Of a stretch of 64,000 nucleotides of DNA, positions 8,934 through 17,471 are shown one piece after another (the stretch's first letter is position 1; every line of letters begins with the position of its first letter). The stretch lies in NCBI GenBank assembly GCA_964649515.1, contig CAZYPV010000006.1, forward strand, positions 1 to 64,000, written 5' to 3'. Below the pieces are notes generated by a model that did no database searches, had not been told where the DNA came from, and was given only the letters and a program-made list of their open reading frames with translations. This DNA is from CALKGK01 sp964649515 (GTDB lineage Bacteria > Bacteroidota > Bacteroidia > Flavobacteriales_D > Sanyastnellaceae). The position numbers and the translations under genes are program-made.

Positions 8934-11900
8934 ATGGCCGATAAGTACACAGAATACGATGCATTGAATTTACCCAATGTAGCTGCGGATATACTCAAGA
9001 AGTGGGAAGCAAAGAAGGTGTTTCAACAAAGCATCGATTCAAGAGACGAGAAAAACAGCTTCGTCTTTTTTGAAGGCCCACCTTCCGCCAATGGAATGCC
9101 CGGTATTCACCACGTCATGGGCAGGGCAATCAAAGATATTTTTTGTCGGTACAAAACCTTGAGCGGCAAACGCGTGCTTCGAAAGGCAGGTTGGGATACG
9201 CACGGACTCCCCGTAGAACTTGGGGTTGAGAAAGAATTGGGCATCACGAAGGAAGACATCGGAAAAACCATCTCCGTGGAGGAATACAACCAAGCTTGCC
9301 GAAAAGCAGTGATGAAGTACACCGATGTTTGGAACCGACTCACCCACGAAATGGGCTATTGGGTGAACATGGACGATCCTTACATCACCTACGACAATAA
9401 ATACATCGAAAGCGTGTGGTGGCAGTTGGGCCAGATTTATAAAAAAGGCCTGATCTATAAGGGATATACCATTCAACCCTTTTCGCCAAAAGCAGGAACA
9501 GGGCTCTCCACGCATGAGCTCAACCAGCCTGGAACTTATCGCGATGTGAAGGACACCACAGTAGTGGCTCAGTTCAAAGTGAAGCAAGACAGCATTTCTC
9601 GCTTGGAAGGTTTTCTGGATGATGGAAAATCAATGGAAACGCCTTACCTCGTAGCGTGGACCACAACTCCTTGGACCCTTCCGTCCAACACTGCTTTGAC
9701 CGTTGGACCAAAAATCGATTATCTCTTGGTGAACACCGAGAACAAATATTCCCACGAAAAAATCACCGTTATCTTGGCCGAGCCGCTATTAAACAAGCAC
9801 TTTGGCGGAAAGAAAGACCCAAGCTACGAAGTAGTGGGGAAGGCGAGTGGTAAAGATTTGGTGGGCATTGGCTACGAACAACTCCTGCCTTGGGCCACTC
9901 CAATGGAAGATGCAGACAAAGCCTTTGTGGTGATTCCCGGTGATTTCGTAACCACAGAAGATGGAACGGGTATCGTGCATACTGCTCCTACTTTTGGTGC
10001 AGACGATGCCAAAGTTGCCAAAGATGCCGGAGTACCTCCAATGCTGGTTGCTGATGGCAATGGCAATGCTGTGCCGCTCGTTGATTTTCAAGGAAAATTC
10101 ATTGATGGCTTGGGAGAGTGGAGCGGAAAGTACGTGAAGAACGAGTATTATAATGAAGGGGAAAGCCCGGAGCGTTCGGTGGACGTGGAAATTGCTATTC
10201 ACCTCAAAGAGCGCGGTTTGGCGTTCAATGTTGAGAAGTATGAACACTCCTACCCGCACTGCTGGAGAACAGATAAACCGATTCTTTATTATCCACTGGA
10301 TTCTTGGTTTATCAAAGTTTCTGCCGTCAAAGAGCGCATGGTGGAGCTCAACAATACCATCCAATGGAAACCTGCCAGTACAGGAACAGGAAGGTTTGGA
10401 AACTGGTTGGAAAATGCCAACGATTGGAACCTCTCTCGCTCAAGATACTGGGGAATTCCGATTCCAATTTGGAGAACGGAAGAAGGCGATGAAGAGCTAT
10501 GCATTTCATCGGTTGCAGAATTAAAAATGGAATGCGAAAAAGCAGTGGCGGCTGGTTTGATGGAAAAAAATCCTTTTGCTGATTTTGATCCTGCCGACAT
10601 GAGTGCAGAGAACTACGCGAAATTCGACCTCCATAAACCAATGGTGGATGAAGTCGTTTTGCTCAGTAAAAATGGTAAAGCGATGCACCGTGAGGCCGAC
10701 TTGATTGATGTTTGGTTCGACTCGGGCTCAATGCCTTATGCGCAGTGGCACTATCCATTCGAGAACAAAGCCCTGATCGATGAGAACAAGGCATTTCCGG
10801 CAGATTTTATCGCTGAGGGAGTGGACCAAACCCGAGGTTGGTTCTACACTTTGCATGCCATCGCAAGCATGAATTTTGATCAAGTAGCCTATAAAACGGT
10901 GGTTTCGAACGGACTCGTTTTGGATAAAAATGGTCAGAAAATGTCGAAACGTCTCGGAAATGCTGTCGATCCCTTTAAAATCCTCTCAAAGTATGGACCA
11001 GACGCTACAAGGTGGTACATGATCACCAATGCTCAGCCTTGGGACAACTTGAAATTTGATGAAGACGGGATTACCGAAGTGCAGCGTAAATTCTTCGGAA
11101 CCCTCTACAACACTTATAACTTCTTTGCGCTATATGCCAATGTAGATGGTTTCCTAGATCAAGAGGCCCCTGTGGAGAACCGACCAGAAATCGATCGTTG
11201 GATCTTGTCCAAATTGAACTCACTCATTGCCGATGTAGAAGAATCGTATGAGAATTACGAGCCAACAAGAGCTGGCCGACTCATTCAAGAGTTTGTGAGT
11301 GATGAGCTCAGCAACTGGTACGTGCGCCTGTGCAGAAGACGTTTCTGGAAGGGTGAGTATGCAGAGGATAAAATCTCAGCCTACCAGACCTTACATGAAT
11401 GCTTGAAAAAAGTAGCCATCATGTCTGCGCCCATTGCCCCTTTCTTCATGGATCAACTCTACACGGATTTGACCCAAGGCACCCATGAGCGGAAAGACAG
11501 CGTGCATTTGGCCGATTTCCCGAAAGTCAACAAGTCGCTCATCGATTTGGATTTGGAGCAGCGCATGCACATTGCGCAGAAGCTAACTTCCATGGTTCTC
11601 GGCATTCGCAAAAAAGAGCGTTTGAAAGTTCGACAACCCCTTCAGAAGATCATGGTGCCTATTTTGGACGAAACCTTTGAAAGACAACTTCAAGCGGTAG
11701 AATCCCTAGTATTGGCAGAAGTAAACGTGAAAGAATTGGAGTATTTGAAAGATACGGCCGGGGTTTTGGTGAAGCGAATCAAACCGAATTTTAAAGCTTT
11801 AGGACCCAAATTTGGAAAGGCCATGAAAGCCGCAAGTGCCGCCATTTCGGCCTTGGATCAAGATCAAATTAACGCTTTGGAACGGACGGGCGAACTGAAC

Positions 11901-12296
11901 ATTACCGTGGAGGGCGAAGCATATCGCCTAGAGCCGCAAGACGTGGAAATTCTTACAGACGATATCCCCGGTTGGACCGTGAGTGTTGATGGCCCCATTA
12001 CCGTTGCGCTTGACCTCACTTTGAACGAACAACTCATCGAAGAAGGGATTGCACGAGAATTGGTGAATCGAATTCAGAATTTGAGAAAAGACAGTGGCTT
12101 GGAACTGACCGATAAGATTGCCTTGTTCATTAAGAAACAGGACGGAATTAATCAAGCAGTAGAAAACAATTTGAAGTATATTAGCGCAGAGACTTTGGCA
12201 GGAAAATTGGAGTTGGTCGATACGATTGATAACGGTTTAAACGTTGAAGTGGATGATAACCTAAGCACGGAAATTTCCATCCAGCGCCTCAATTAA
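8934..12296 (+). CDS. ileS: Isoleucine--tRNA ligase
   Basis: This cytoplasmic class I synthetase charges tRNA-Ile with isoleucine. The 1120-residue protein has the HIGH-type signature PGIHH in GPPSANGMPGIHHVMG near residue 50, a CP1 editing domain with TTPWTLPSN near residue 245, the second signature KMSKR near residue 670, and an anticodon-binding helical part afterwards. Its length and the lack of a C-terminal cysteine zinc motif (it ends in NLSTEISIQRLN) fit the eukaryote-like second IleRS group common in Bacteroidota. It is the first gene of a tight operon: the DksA-like gene follows after 6 bases and lspA 9 bases after that. Confidence 0.97.
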   Translation: MADKYTEYDALNLPNVAADILKKWEAKKVFQQSIDSRDEKNSFVFFEGPPSANGMPGIHHVMGRAIKDIFCRYKTLSGKRVLRKAGWDTHGLPVELGVEKELGITKEDIGKTISVEEYNQACRKAVMKYTDVWNRLTHEMGYWVNMDDPYITYDNKYIESVWWQLGQIYKKGLIYKGYTIQPFSPKAGTGLSTHELNQPGTYRDVKDTTVVAQFKVKQDSISRLEGFLDDGKSMETPYLVAWTTTPWTLPSNTALTVGPKIDYLLVNTENKYSHEKITVILAEPLLNKHFGGKKDPSYEVVGKASGKDLVGIGYEQLLPWATPMEDADKAFVVIPGDFVTTEDGTGIVHTAPTFGADDAKVAKDAGVPPMLVADGNGNAVPLVDFQGKFIDGLGEWSGKYVKNEYYNEGESPERSVDVEIAIHLKERGLAFNVEKYEHSYPHCWRTDKPILYYPLDSWFIKVSAVKERMVELNNTIQWKPASTGTGRFGNWLENANDWNLSRSRYWGIPIPIWRTEEGDEELCISSVAELKMECEKAVAAGLMEKNPFADFDPADMSAENYAKFDLHKPMVDEVVLLSKNGKAMHREADLIDVWFDSGSMPYAQWHYPFENKALIDENKAFPADFIAEGVDQTRGWFYTLHAIASMNFDQVAYKTVVSNGLVLDKNGQKMSKRLGNAVDPFKILSKYGPDATRWYMITNAQPWDNLKFDEDGITEVQRKFFGTLYNTYNFFALYANVDGFLDQEAPVENRPEIDRWILSKLNSLIADVEESYENYEPTRAGRLIQEFVSDELSNWYVRLCRRRFWKGEYAEDKISAYQTLHECLKKVAIMSAPIAPFFMDQLYTDLTQGTHERKDSVHLADFPKVNKSLIDLDLEQRMHIAQKLTSMVLGIRKKERLKVRQPLQKIMVPILDETFERQLQAVESLVLAEVNVKELEYLKDTAGVLVKRIKPNFKALGPKFGKAMKAASAAISALDQDQINALERTGELNITVEGEAYRLEPQDVEILTDDIPGWTVSVDGPITVALDLTLNEQLIEEGIARELVNRIQNLRKDSGLELTDKIALFIKKQDGINQAVENNLKYISAETLAGKLELVDTIDNGLNVEVDDNLSTEISIQRLN

Positions 12297-12302
12297 ATAA
12301 CT

Positions 12303-12674
12303 ATGGCAGAAGTAAGATTTTCAGACGAGGAATTGAAAGAATTTGAAATCCTCATTCAAGATAAGTTAGCTCAGGCAAGACAAGATTTGGATCAATTGAA
12401 ACGATCTTTGTCGCACTCTGATGACAACACAACCGAAGACACATCACCTACCTTCAAAATGATGGAAGATGGCTCGGAAACCATGAGCAGAGAAGAAACC
12501 GCACAACTGGCGAGTCGTCAAGAAAAGTTCATCCGTAACTTGGAAAACGCTTTGCTCCGCATTCGCAATAAAACTTACGGCATTTGTAGGGAAACGGGAA
12601 AACTCATTGCAAAAGATCGTTTGCGCTTGGTGCCCCATGCTACCTTGAGCATTGAAGCGAAAAACAAGCAATAA
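12303..12674 (+). CDS. DksA/TraR-family protein with a degenerate zinc finger
   Basis: The 123-residue protein has an N-terminal coiled coil (about 10-95) and a C-terminal YGxC..TGKLI..DRLRLVPHA segment typical of DksA/TraR proteins, which bind the RNA polymerase secondary channel. Only one cysteine (in YGICRETG) of the four usual zinc ligands remains, and the acidic DxxDxA tip motif of E. coli DksA is not recognisable. A ppGpp-linked transcription role is therefore inferred from the family and cannot be assumed. It lies between ileS and lspA with very short gaps, so co-transcription is likely. Confidence 0.88.
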   Translation: MAEVRFSDEELKEFEILIQDKLAQARQDLDQLKRSLSHSDDNTTEDTSPTFKMMEDGSETMSREETAQLASRQEKFIRNLENALLRIRNKTYGICRETGKLIAKDRLRLVPHATLSIEAKNKQ

Positions 12675-12683
12675 GTCCAGCCC

Positions 12684-13346
12684 TTGAGGAGATCCATTTT
12701 CACCATATTGCTCGTTCTGATCCTCGATCAGGTCTCAAAAGTGTATGTAAAACTCAATTTCGAGTTGTACGAACGCATCCCTGTGCTCGATGGGGTCTTT
12801 CAGCTGCATTTCATCGAAAATCCTGGCATGGCTTGGGGGATGAGCTTGCCCGGCGTTTGGGGCAAGATTAGCCTCACGCTTTTTCGGGTTATCGCGGTGG
12901 TGGTCATCAGCATTTACCTGAAAAGAATCATCAAAGAAGGCCAAGCGAAGGGCTTCATCACGTGTGTTTCTTTGGTCTTGGCAGGCGCCATAGGCAACAT
13001 CATCGATAGCGCAGTTTATGGTCGAATTTTTACCCGATCAACGGCGAGAAAAGCCGCAGAATTTGCCAGCGAAGAAGCACCGGGTTATGCGCATTTCTTG
13101 CAGGGGAAAGTGGTAGACATGCTGCATTTCTGCATGGAATGGCCACAATGGGTTCCTTACTTCGGTGAACGAGGTGGTGAAATTTTTCCGCCCATCTTCA
13201 ATATCGCAGATGCAGCCATTTCCGTCGGAATTATTTGGATTATCCTCCGACAAAAAACCTATTTCAAAAAAGAACGAGAAGAGAAAAGATCAGAAGACGA
13301 TCTTCCTTCAGAAACCACGGAATTTCAAGCTTCAACAGAAGCCTGA
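12684..13346 (+). CDS. lspA: Lipoprotein signal peptidase
   Basis: This inner-membrane aspartyl protease (signal peptidase II) cleaves prolipoproteins before the lipidated cysteine. Of 220 residues, four membrane segments are visible. The catalytic aspartates lie in GAIGNIIDSAVYG and FNIADAAISVG. Between them is an extended periplasmic insert of about 50 residues with FCMEWPQW, typical of Bacteroidota. The start is TTG 12684, which puts MRRSIFTILLVLILDQ at the N-terminus; there is no suitable ATG. The C-terminus is a charged tail. Its last 22 bases overlap the 3' end of the convergent ispG gene. Likely substrates in this window are GldH and the lipoprotein starting at 48695. Confidence 0.95.
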   Translation: MRRSIFTILLVLILDQVSKVYVKLNFELYERIPVLDGVFQLHFIENPGMAWGMSLPGVWGKISLTLFRVIAVVVISIYLKRIIKEGQAKGFITCVSLVLAGAIGNIIDSAVYGRIFTRSTARKAAEFASEEAPGYAHFLQGKVVDMLHFCMEWPQWVPYFGERGGEIFPPIFNIADAAISVGIIWIILRQKTYFKKEREEKRSEDDLPSETTEFQASTEA

Positions 13347-15253
13347 GCCTCTACCCAATCGCCGTGTTCGCGAATTAGATCAATCAGAGCATCTACCGCT
13401 TCGGCTTCAGGCACATTTCTGCGCACCACTTCTTTTTCCTTGTACAGGGTAATTTTCCCAGGACCCGTTCCCACATAGCCATAATCGGCATCTGCCATTT
13501 CTCCCGGACCATTCACAATGCACCCCATAATACCGATCTTCACCCCTTTGAGATGACTCGTTTTCGCCCGAATTTTCGCCGTTGTTTCTTGCAAGTCAAA
13601 CAAGGTTCGGCCACAAGAAGGACAGGAGATGTATTCGGTCTTACTGATGCGCGTTCTGCTGGCTTGTAAAATTCCGAAAGCGGTGGAAATGCTTGTGCGA
13701 AGGGGGATGTTCGTGCCTCCAATCATCAAACCATCACCCAAACCATCCAAAAACAAGGCACCACAATCGGTAGCGCTGTACATTCTGAAATGATCTTCTG
13801 AATCAAGGTCATAGTTCCGTTCCAAAACTACCGGATTGGCGATTTCGGCGTGCATGAGCTGAAAAAACGCAGAACGAAGGTCGGCCATGCCGTGCTCCTC
13901 ATGGGACGAAAGCAAAACAATCGCCTGAGGATGAGATTGAAGGTATTGCAGCGCGGCTTCGCTCAAATCCTTGTTCTGAAAACGAACAAAATGCATCCCT
14001 TCGTGCGCTTGATGGAGTACTTGTGACCATTCAAACAAAGGAAGGTGTCGATCCCGGTCCTGACAAGCTTCAGCATCTTGCACAATGCTCAAAGTTCCGG
14101 GAATTTCAAAGTCGATTTGTTGTTTGCCCACATAAATGAAATCAGCAGCCATGTCAGCAATGTTCCACTTGTCCAAAGGCACAGAATAGTTGTACCCTGC
14201 TCCGAAAAAAGACGCCGGACTGATGGTTTCTCTCCCCGATAGGTCAGCCATCACTACCGGTACATTTCCACCTCCAATAGCTCCAACCGCTTGTGTTTTT
14301 CTGCGTTCGTATTCAAAGGGGTTGATGCTTGGCGGTGCTTCTGAAATGGCCGGACTGCTCCCACGATGTGTGTAACGATCGACTAAAATTCGCGCAACGG
14401 GAATCTCTTCTTCCGGTGCTTCTGTTAACGACACCCGCACGGTATCGCCAAGCCCATCTTCCAGCAGCGTACCAATGCCCACTGCCGACTTGATTCTTCC
14501 GTCTTCACCATCTCCCGCCTCGGTTACGCCTAAATGGAGAGGATAGTTCATCCCTTCTTCCATCATGTGATTTACCAAGAGACGATAAGCTTGTACCATC
14601 ACAATGGCGTTGCTTGCCTTCATGGAAATCACGATGTCGTGGTAATCGTGATCTCGGCAAATGCGAAGAAACTCCATGGCAGACTCCACCATTCCTAGCG
14701 GGGTGTCTCCATAACGCGACAAAATACGATCGCTCAGAGATCCGTGATTGGTACCAATGCGCATTGCTCTACCCAGTCTTTTGCATTTCAGTACAAGGGG
14801 AGTAAAGCGTTCTCGAATGCGTTCGAGTTCGGTGATGTAAGACTCATCGGTATATTCGTGGTGTTCGAACTTCTTTTTGTCGGCGTAATTCCCTGGGTTC
14901 ACCCTAATTTTTTCAACGTGTTCGGCGGCTTCTTCAGCAGCATTTGGGGTGAAATGGATGTCGGCAACCAAAGGAGTGGAATAGCCTCTTGCCAATAATT
15001 CTTTTTTGATTTCGCCCAGGTTAGCAGCATCTTTCTTGCTCGGAGCCGTAATGCGTACCAGCTCACACCCGGCATCAATCATGCGGATAGACTCAGCAAC
15101 CGTTTTTTCGGTGTCCATGGTGTCTGCCGTGGTCATCGATTGCACACGAATCGGGTTATCTCCTCCCAACCCCACATTGCCAATCATGACCTCACGGGTT
15201 CGCCAGCGTTGATATTTGAAGAGGGAAGGGCAGTAGGTGTCGGACTTTTTCAT
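13325..15253 (-). CDS. ispG: 4-hydroxy-3-methylbut-2-enyl diphosphate synthase (large type)
   Basis: IspG (GcpE) makes HMBPP from methylerythritol cyclodiphosphate in the MEP isoprenoid pathway, using a [4Fe-4S] cluster. At 642 residues it is much longer than the E. coli form of roughly 370: an extra domain (about 290-500) lies between the N-terminal TIM barrel and the C-terminal cluster domain, as in plant and Bacteroidota enzymes. Cluster cysteines are seen in CPSCGRTLFD and MGCIVNGPGEMADAD. The barrel start has RVQSMTTADTMDTE. The gene follows the tandem-OmpA gene after 48 bases and may be transcribed with it. Dxs, another MEP enzyme, is at 52286-54214. Confidence 0.97.
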   Translation of the reverse strand: MKKSDTYCPSLFKYQRWRTREVMIGNVGLGGDNPIRVQSMTTADTMDTEKTVAESIRMIDAGCELVRITAPSKKDAANLGEIKKELLARGYSTPLVADIHFTPNAAEEAAEHVEKIRVNPGNYADKKKFEHHEYTDESYITELERIRERFTPLVLKCKRLGRAMRIGTNHGSLSDRILSRYGDTPLGMVESAMEFLRICRDHDYHDIVISMKASNAIVMVQAYRLLVNHMMEEGMNYPLHLGVTEAGDGEDGRIKSAVGIGTLLEDGLGDTVRVSLTEAPEEEIPVARILVDRYTHRGSSPAISEAPPSINPFEYERRKTQAVGAIGGGNVPVVMADLSGRETISPASFFGAGYNYSVPLDKWNIADMAADFIYVGKQQIDFEIPGTLSIVQDAEACQDRDRHLPLFEWSQVLHQAHEGMHFVRFQNKDLSEAALQYLQSHPQAIVLLSSHEEHGMADLRSAFFQLMHAEIANPVVLERNYDLDSEDHFRMYSATDCGALFLDGLGDGLMIGGTNIPLRTSISTAFGILQASRTRISKTEYISCPSCGRTLFDLQETTAKIRAKTSHLKGVKIGIMGCIVNGPGEMADADYGYVGTGPGKITLYKEKEVVRRNVPEAEAVDALIDLIREHGDWVEAQASVEA

Positions 15254-15301
15254 GATGTGTGCTTCTTGGATTAAAACAGCGAGAAGTTCAAAAAGTTGCC
15301 T

Positions 15302-16258
15302 TTATTGAAGAACGATGATTTCAATCCTGCGATTTGCTGCGTTTTGCTTTTCGTTTTTGGGTTTTTTGAATACCGGAAACTTCCCTCCTTTGCCCACACA
15401 TTCAACCCGAGCGGGATCAATTCCATTTTCAATTAAAAAGCGCTTTACGCTGTTGGCACGGGCTAAACTCAAATCTTCGGAGTCCTTGTATTCAACTCTT
15501 TCAGGGTTGCTACGGCCAATCTCTTTGCTATACCTTTTTCCAAAATCGCCGTTGACATGGCCTTCGATTCGGATATTCACCTTGTTGTTTTTCATGTAAG
15601 CCAGCAGCTCGTCCAAGGCATCTTGAGCACTTCGTTTGTAAACTGCCGAGTTCCCATGGAAATAAATGCTCTCCACTGAAAAACTCGTACCTTCTTCGCT
15701 GCTCGTTTCCTTGAGGTGTTTGCGCTCTACTGGGGCTTGATTTTCTTCTTCGATCACCTCCAAAGCCAATAAATCGCTACCCTCTTTGTTCTTTGGTGCT
15801 TCGTTCAGTGCAAACTCTTCTGGGAAAAGCACCGCCGCGGGGGTGGGGCCAATGAGTTGTGGTGGATTGGGATCCAGAACGTATGCAATGATTTCAACAC
15901 AACGGTTCATTTCAGGTTGGTTGGGATTCACTTGGTGCAATTCACCGAAGGCCACCAGTTCGTACTGACCGTAGTCTGGAATTTCTGCTACCAATGCTTC
16001 ATACACCGATTTGGTGCGCAGTTCACTCAATTTCAGGTTGAATGCCTCATCCCCGTCCGAAGAGCAATGCCCTACAATGTCAATTTTCTCAATCTCCCCA
16101 CCACCAAAAGACATGATCATTGCTTGGATGGAAGCCTTACCCGCAGAACAAATCTCATGCTCGTTGTGCTCAAAATGAATGGTGGTTTTCAATTTGGTGC
16201 TCGCATATCCTTCAATAACAAGGAACAAAAAAAGAAAAGTGGCTAGGTACTTAATCAT
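15302..16258 (-). CDS. Exported protein with two OmpA-like domains
   Basis: The 318-residue protein has an N-terminal signal peptide (MIKYLATFLFLFLVIEGYAS). An N-terminal OmpA-like half (about 22-128) contains IDIVGHCSSDGDEAFN and LSELRTKSVYEAL. A linker rich in proline and glutamate follows, then a second OmpA-like domain (about 195-318) with IRIEGHVNGDFG, LSLARANSVKRFL and NAANRRIEIIVL. The arginine-containing NRR motif suggests that the second domain binds peptidoglycan; the first ends in MNRCVEIIAYVL, a diverged version of the same motif. It is the first gene before ispG and diverges from the VWA gene. Cell-envelope anchoring is inferred from the family. Confidence 0.85.
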   Translation of the reverse strand: MIKYLATFLFLFLVIEGYASTKLKTTIHFEHNEHEICSAGKASIQAMIMSFGGGEIEKIDIVGHCSSDGDEAFNLKLSELRTKSVYEALVAEIPDYGQYELVAFGELHQVNPNQPEMNRCVEIIAYVLDPNPPQLIGPTPAAVLFPEEFALNEAPKNKEGSDLLALEVIEEENQAPVERKHLKETSSEEGTSFSVESIYFHGNSAVYKRSAQDALDELLAYMKNNKVNIRIEGHVNGDFGKRYSKEIGRSNPERVEYKDSEDLSLARANSVKRFLIENGIDPARVECVGKGGKFPVFKKPKNEKQNAANRRIEIIVLQ

Positions 16259-16367
16259 GATTTTAAGACAATGAACTTATCCCATTATACATGGTTAAAA
16301 ATACTAACTTTTCTTGGCGATTGTACATTCGTTGACGCAGCTTTATACACACCCTCAATTGAAAAAG

Positions 16368-17471
16368 ATGAAAGGATACTTGTTTTCTGAATACCAGCCA
16401 GATAAAGATAAAAGAACCCCCTTTGAACGGCTTTTGGATATCTTTTTGGAAATCTTGACGCATACGAGTGGGGATGTGGACGAAGCCTTGGATTGGTTGA
16501 AGCAGATCGACCAAGAACACCAGCTCACCGATGAGAACTACACTTTGGAAGATTTTGTGAATGAACTCAAAGAAAAAGGATTTTTGAGGGATGGAAGTGA
16601 ATCTGGGCAAGGTAAGCCCCTGTTAACCGGTAAAGGAGAACAAGCCATTCGTCAACGTGCACTTGATCAAGTCTTCGGAAAGATGAAAAAAGGTGGGATG
16701 GGGCAGCATCAAACCAATAAATTGGGACAAGGAGATGAGCAAACAGAAGACCGGCGACCCTTCCGATTTGGCGACAAGTTGGAGCAGATTGATTTCTCCG
16801 AAAGCTTTCGAAATGCCCAAATCAATCACGGTATCGGGGCTGGTTTTCGAATGGAGGAAAAAGACCTCGAAGTTCGGGAAACCATGCAAGTTACAAGCAT
16901 GTCCACCGTGCTCATGATCGACCTTTCACACTCCATGATTTTGTATGGCGAGGACCGCATCACGCCAGCAAAAAAAGTAGCCATGGCTTTGAGCGAAATG
17001 ATCATGCGAAAATATCCCAAAGACAACTTGGACATTGTGGCTTTCGGAAACGATGCTTGGGAAGTAAGCGTGAAAGACCTCCCTTACTTGAAAGTGGGTC
17101 CTTTTCATACCAATACCGTTGCCGGTTTGGAAAGGTCCATGGACATCCTTCGCAGACGAAAAACATCCAACAAACAAATCTTCATGATTACCGACGGAAA
17201 ACCCTCATGCTTGAAGGAAAACGGTGAATACTACATGAATAGCTTTGGTTTGGACCCTTACATCACCGGGAAATGTTTCAACCTTGCTCGACAGTGCAGG
17301 AAACAAAAAATACCCATCACCACTTTTATGATCGCCAACGATCCCTATTTGCAGGCATTCATTAACGACTTCACTGAAGCCAATAATGGGAAGGCATTTT
17401 ATACCGGACTGGACGGTTTGGGAGACATGATTTTACAAGATTTTGAACGCAATAGAAGAAAACGACTTTGA
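16368..17471 (+). CDS. VWA-domain protein, partner of the MoxR-like ATPase
   Basis: The 367-residue cytoplasmic protein has a von Willebrand factor A domain in its C-terminal half. A MIDAS metal site is visible as MIDLSHSM near residue 185, with a TDGKPS motif further on. The N-terminal half is helical and charged and resembles no family I can name. A TTG at 16314 would add 18 residues; ATG 16368 is preferred because a promoter-like TAACTTTT overlaps the upstream option. The gene ends inside the start of the next one (TTGA overlap at 17468-17471), so the two proteins are translationally coupled. Such MoxR/VWA pairs act as chaperone-like or metal-insertion systems; the client here is unknown. 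Confidence 0.82.
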   Translation: MKGYLFSEYQPDKDKRTPFERLLDIFLEILTHTSGDVDEALDWLKQIDQEHQLTDENYTLEDFVNELKEKGFLRDGSESGQGKPLLTGKGEQAIRQRALDQVFGKMKKGGMGQHQTNKLGQGDEQTEDRRPFRFGDKLEQIDFSESFRNAQINHGIGAGFRMEEKDLEVRETMQVTSMSTVLMIDLSHSMILYGEDRITPAKKVAMALSEMIMRKYPKDNLDIVAFGNDAWEVSVKDLPYLKVGPFHTNTVAGLERSMDILRRRKTSNKQIFMITDGKPSCLKENGEYYMNSFGLDPYITGKCFNLARQCRKQKIPITTFMIANDPYLQAFINDFTEANNGKAFYTGLDGLGDMILQDFERNRRKRL

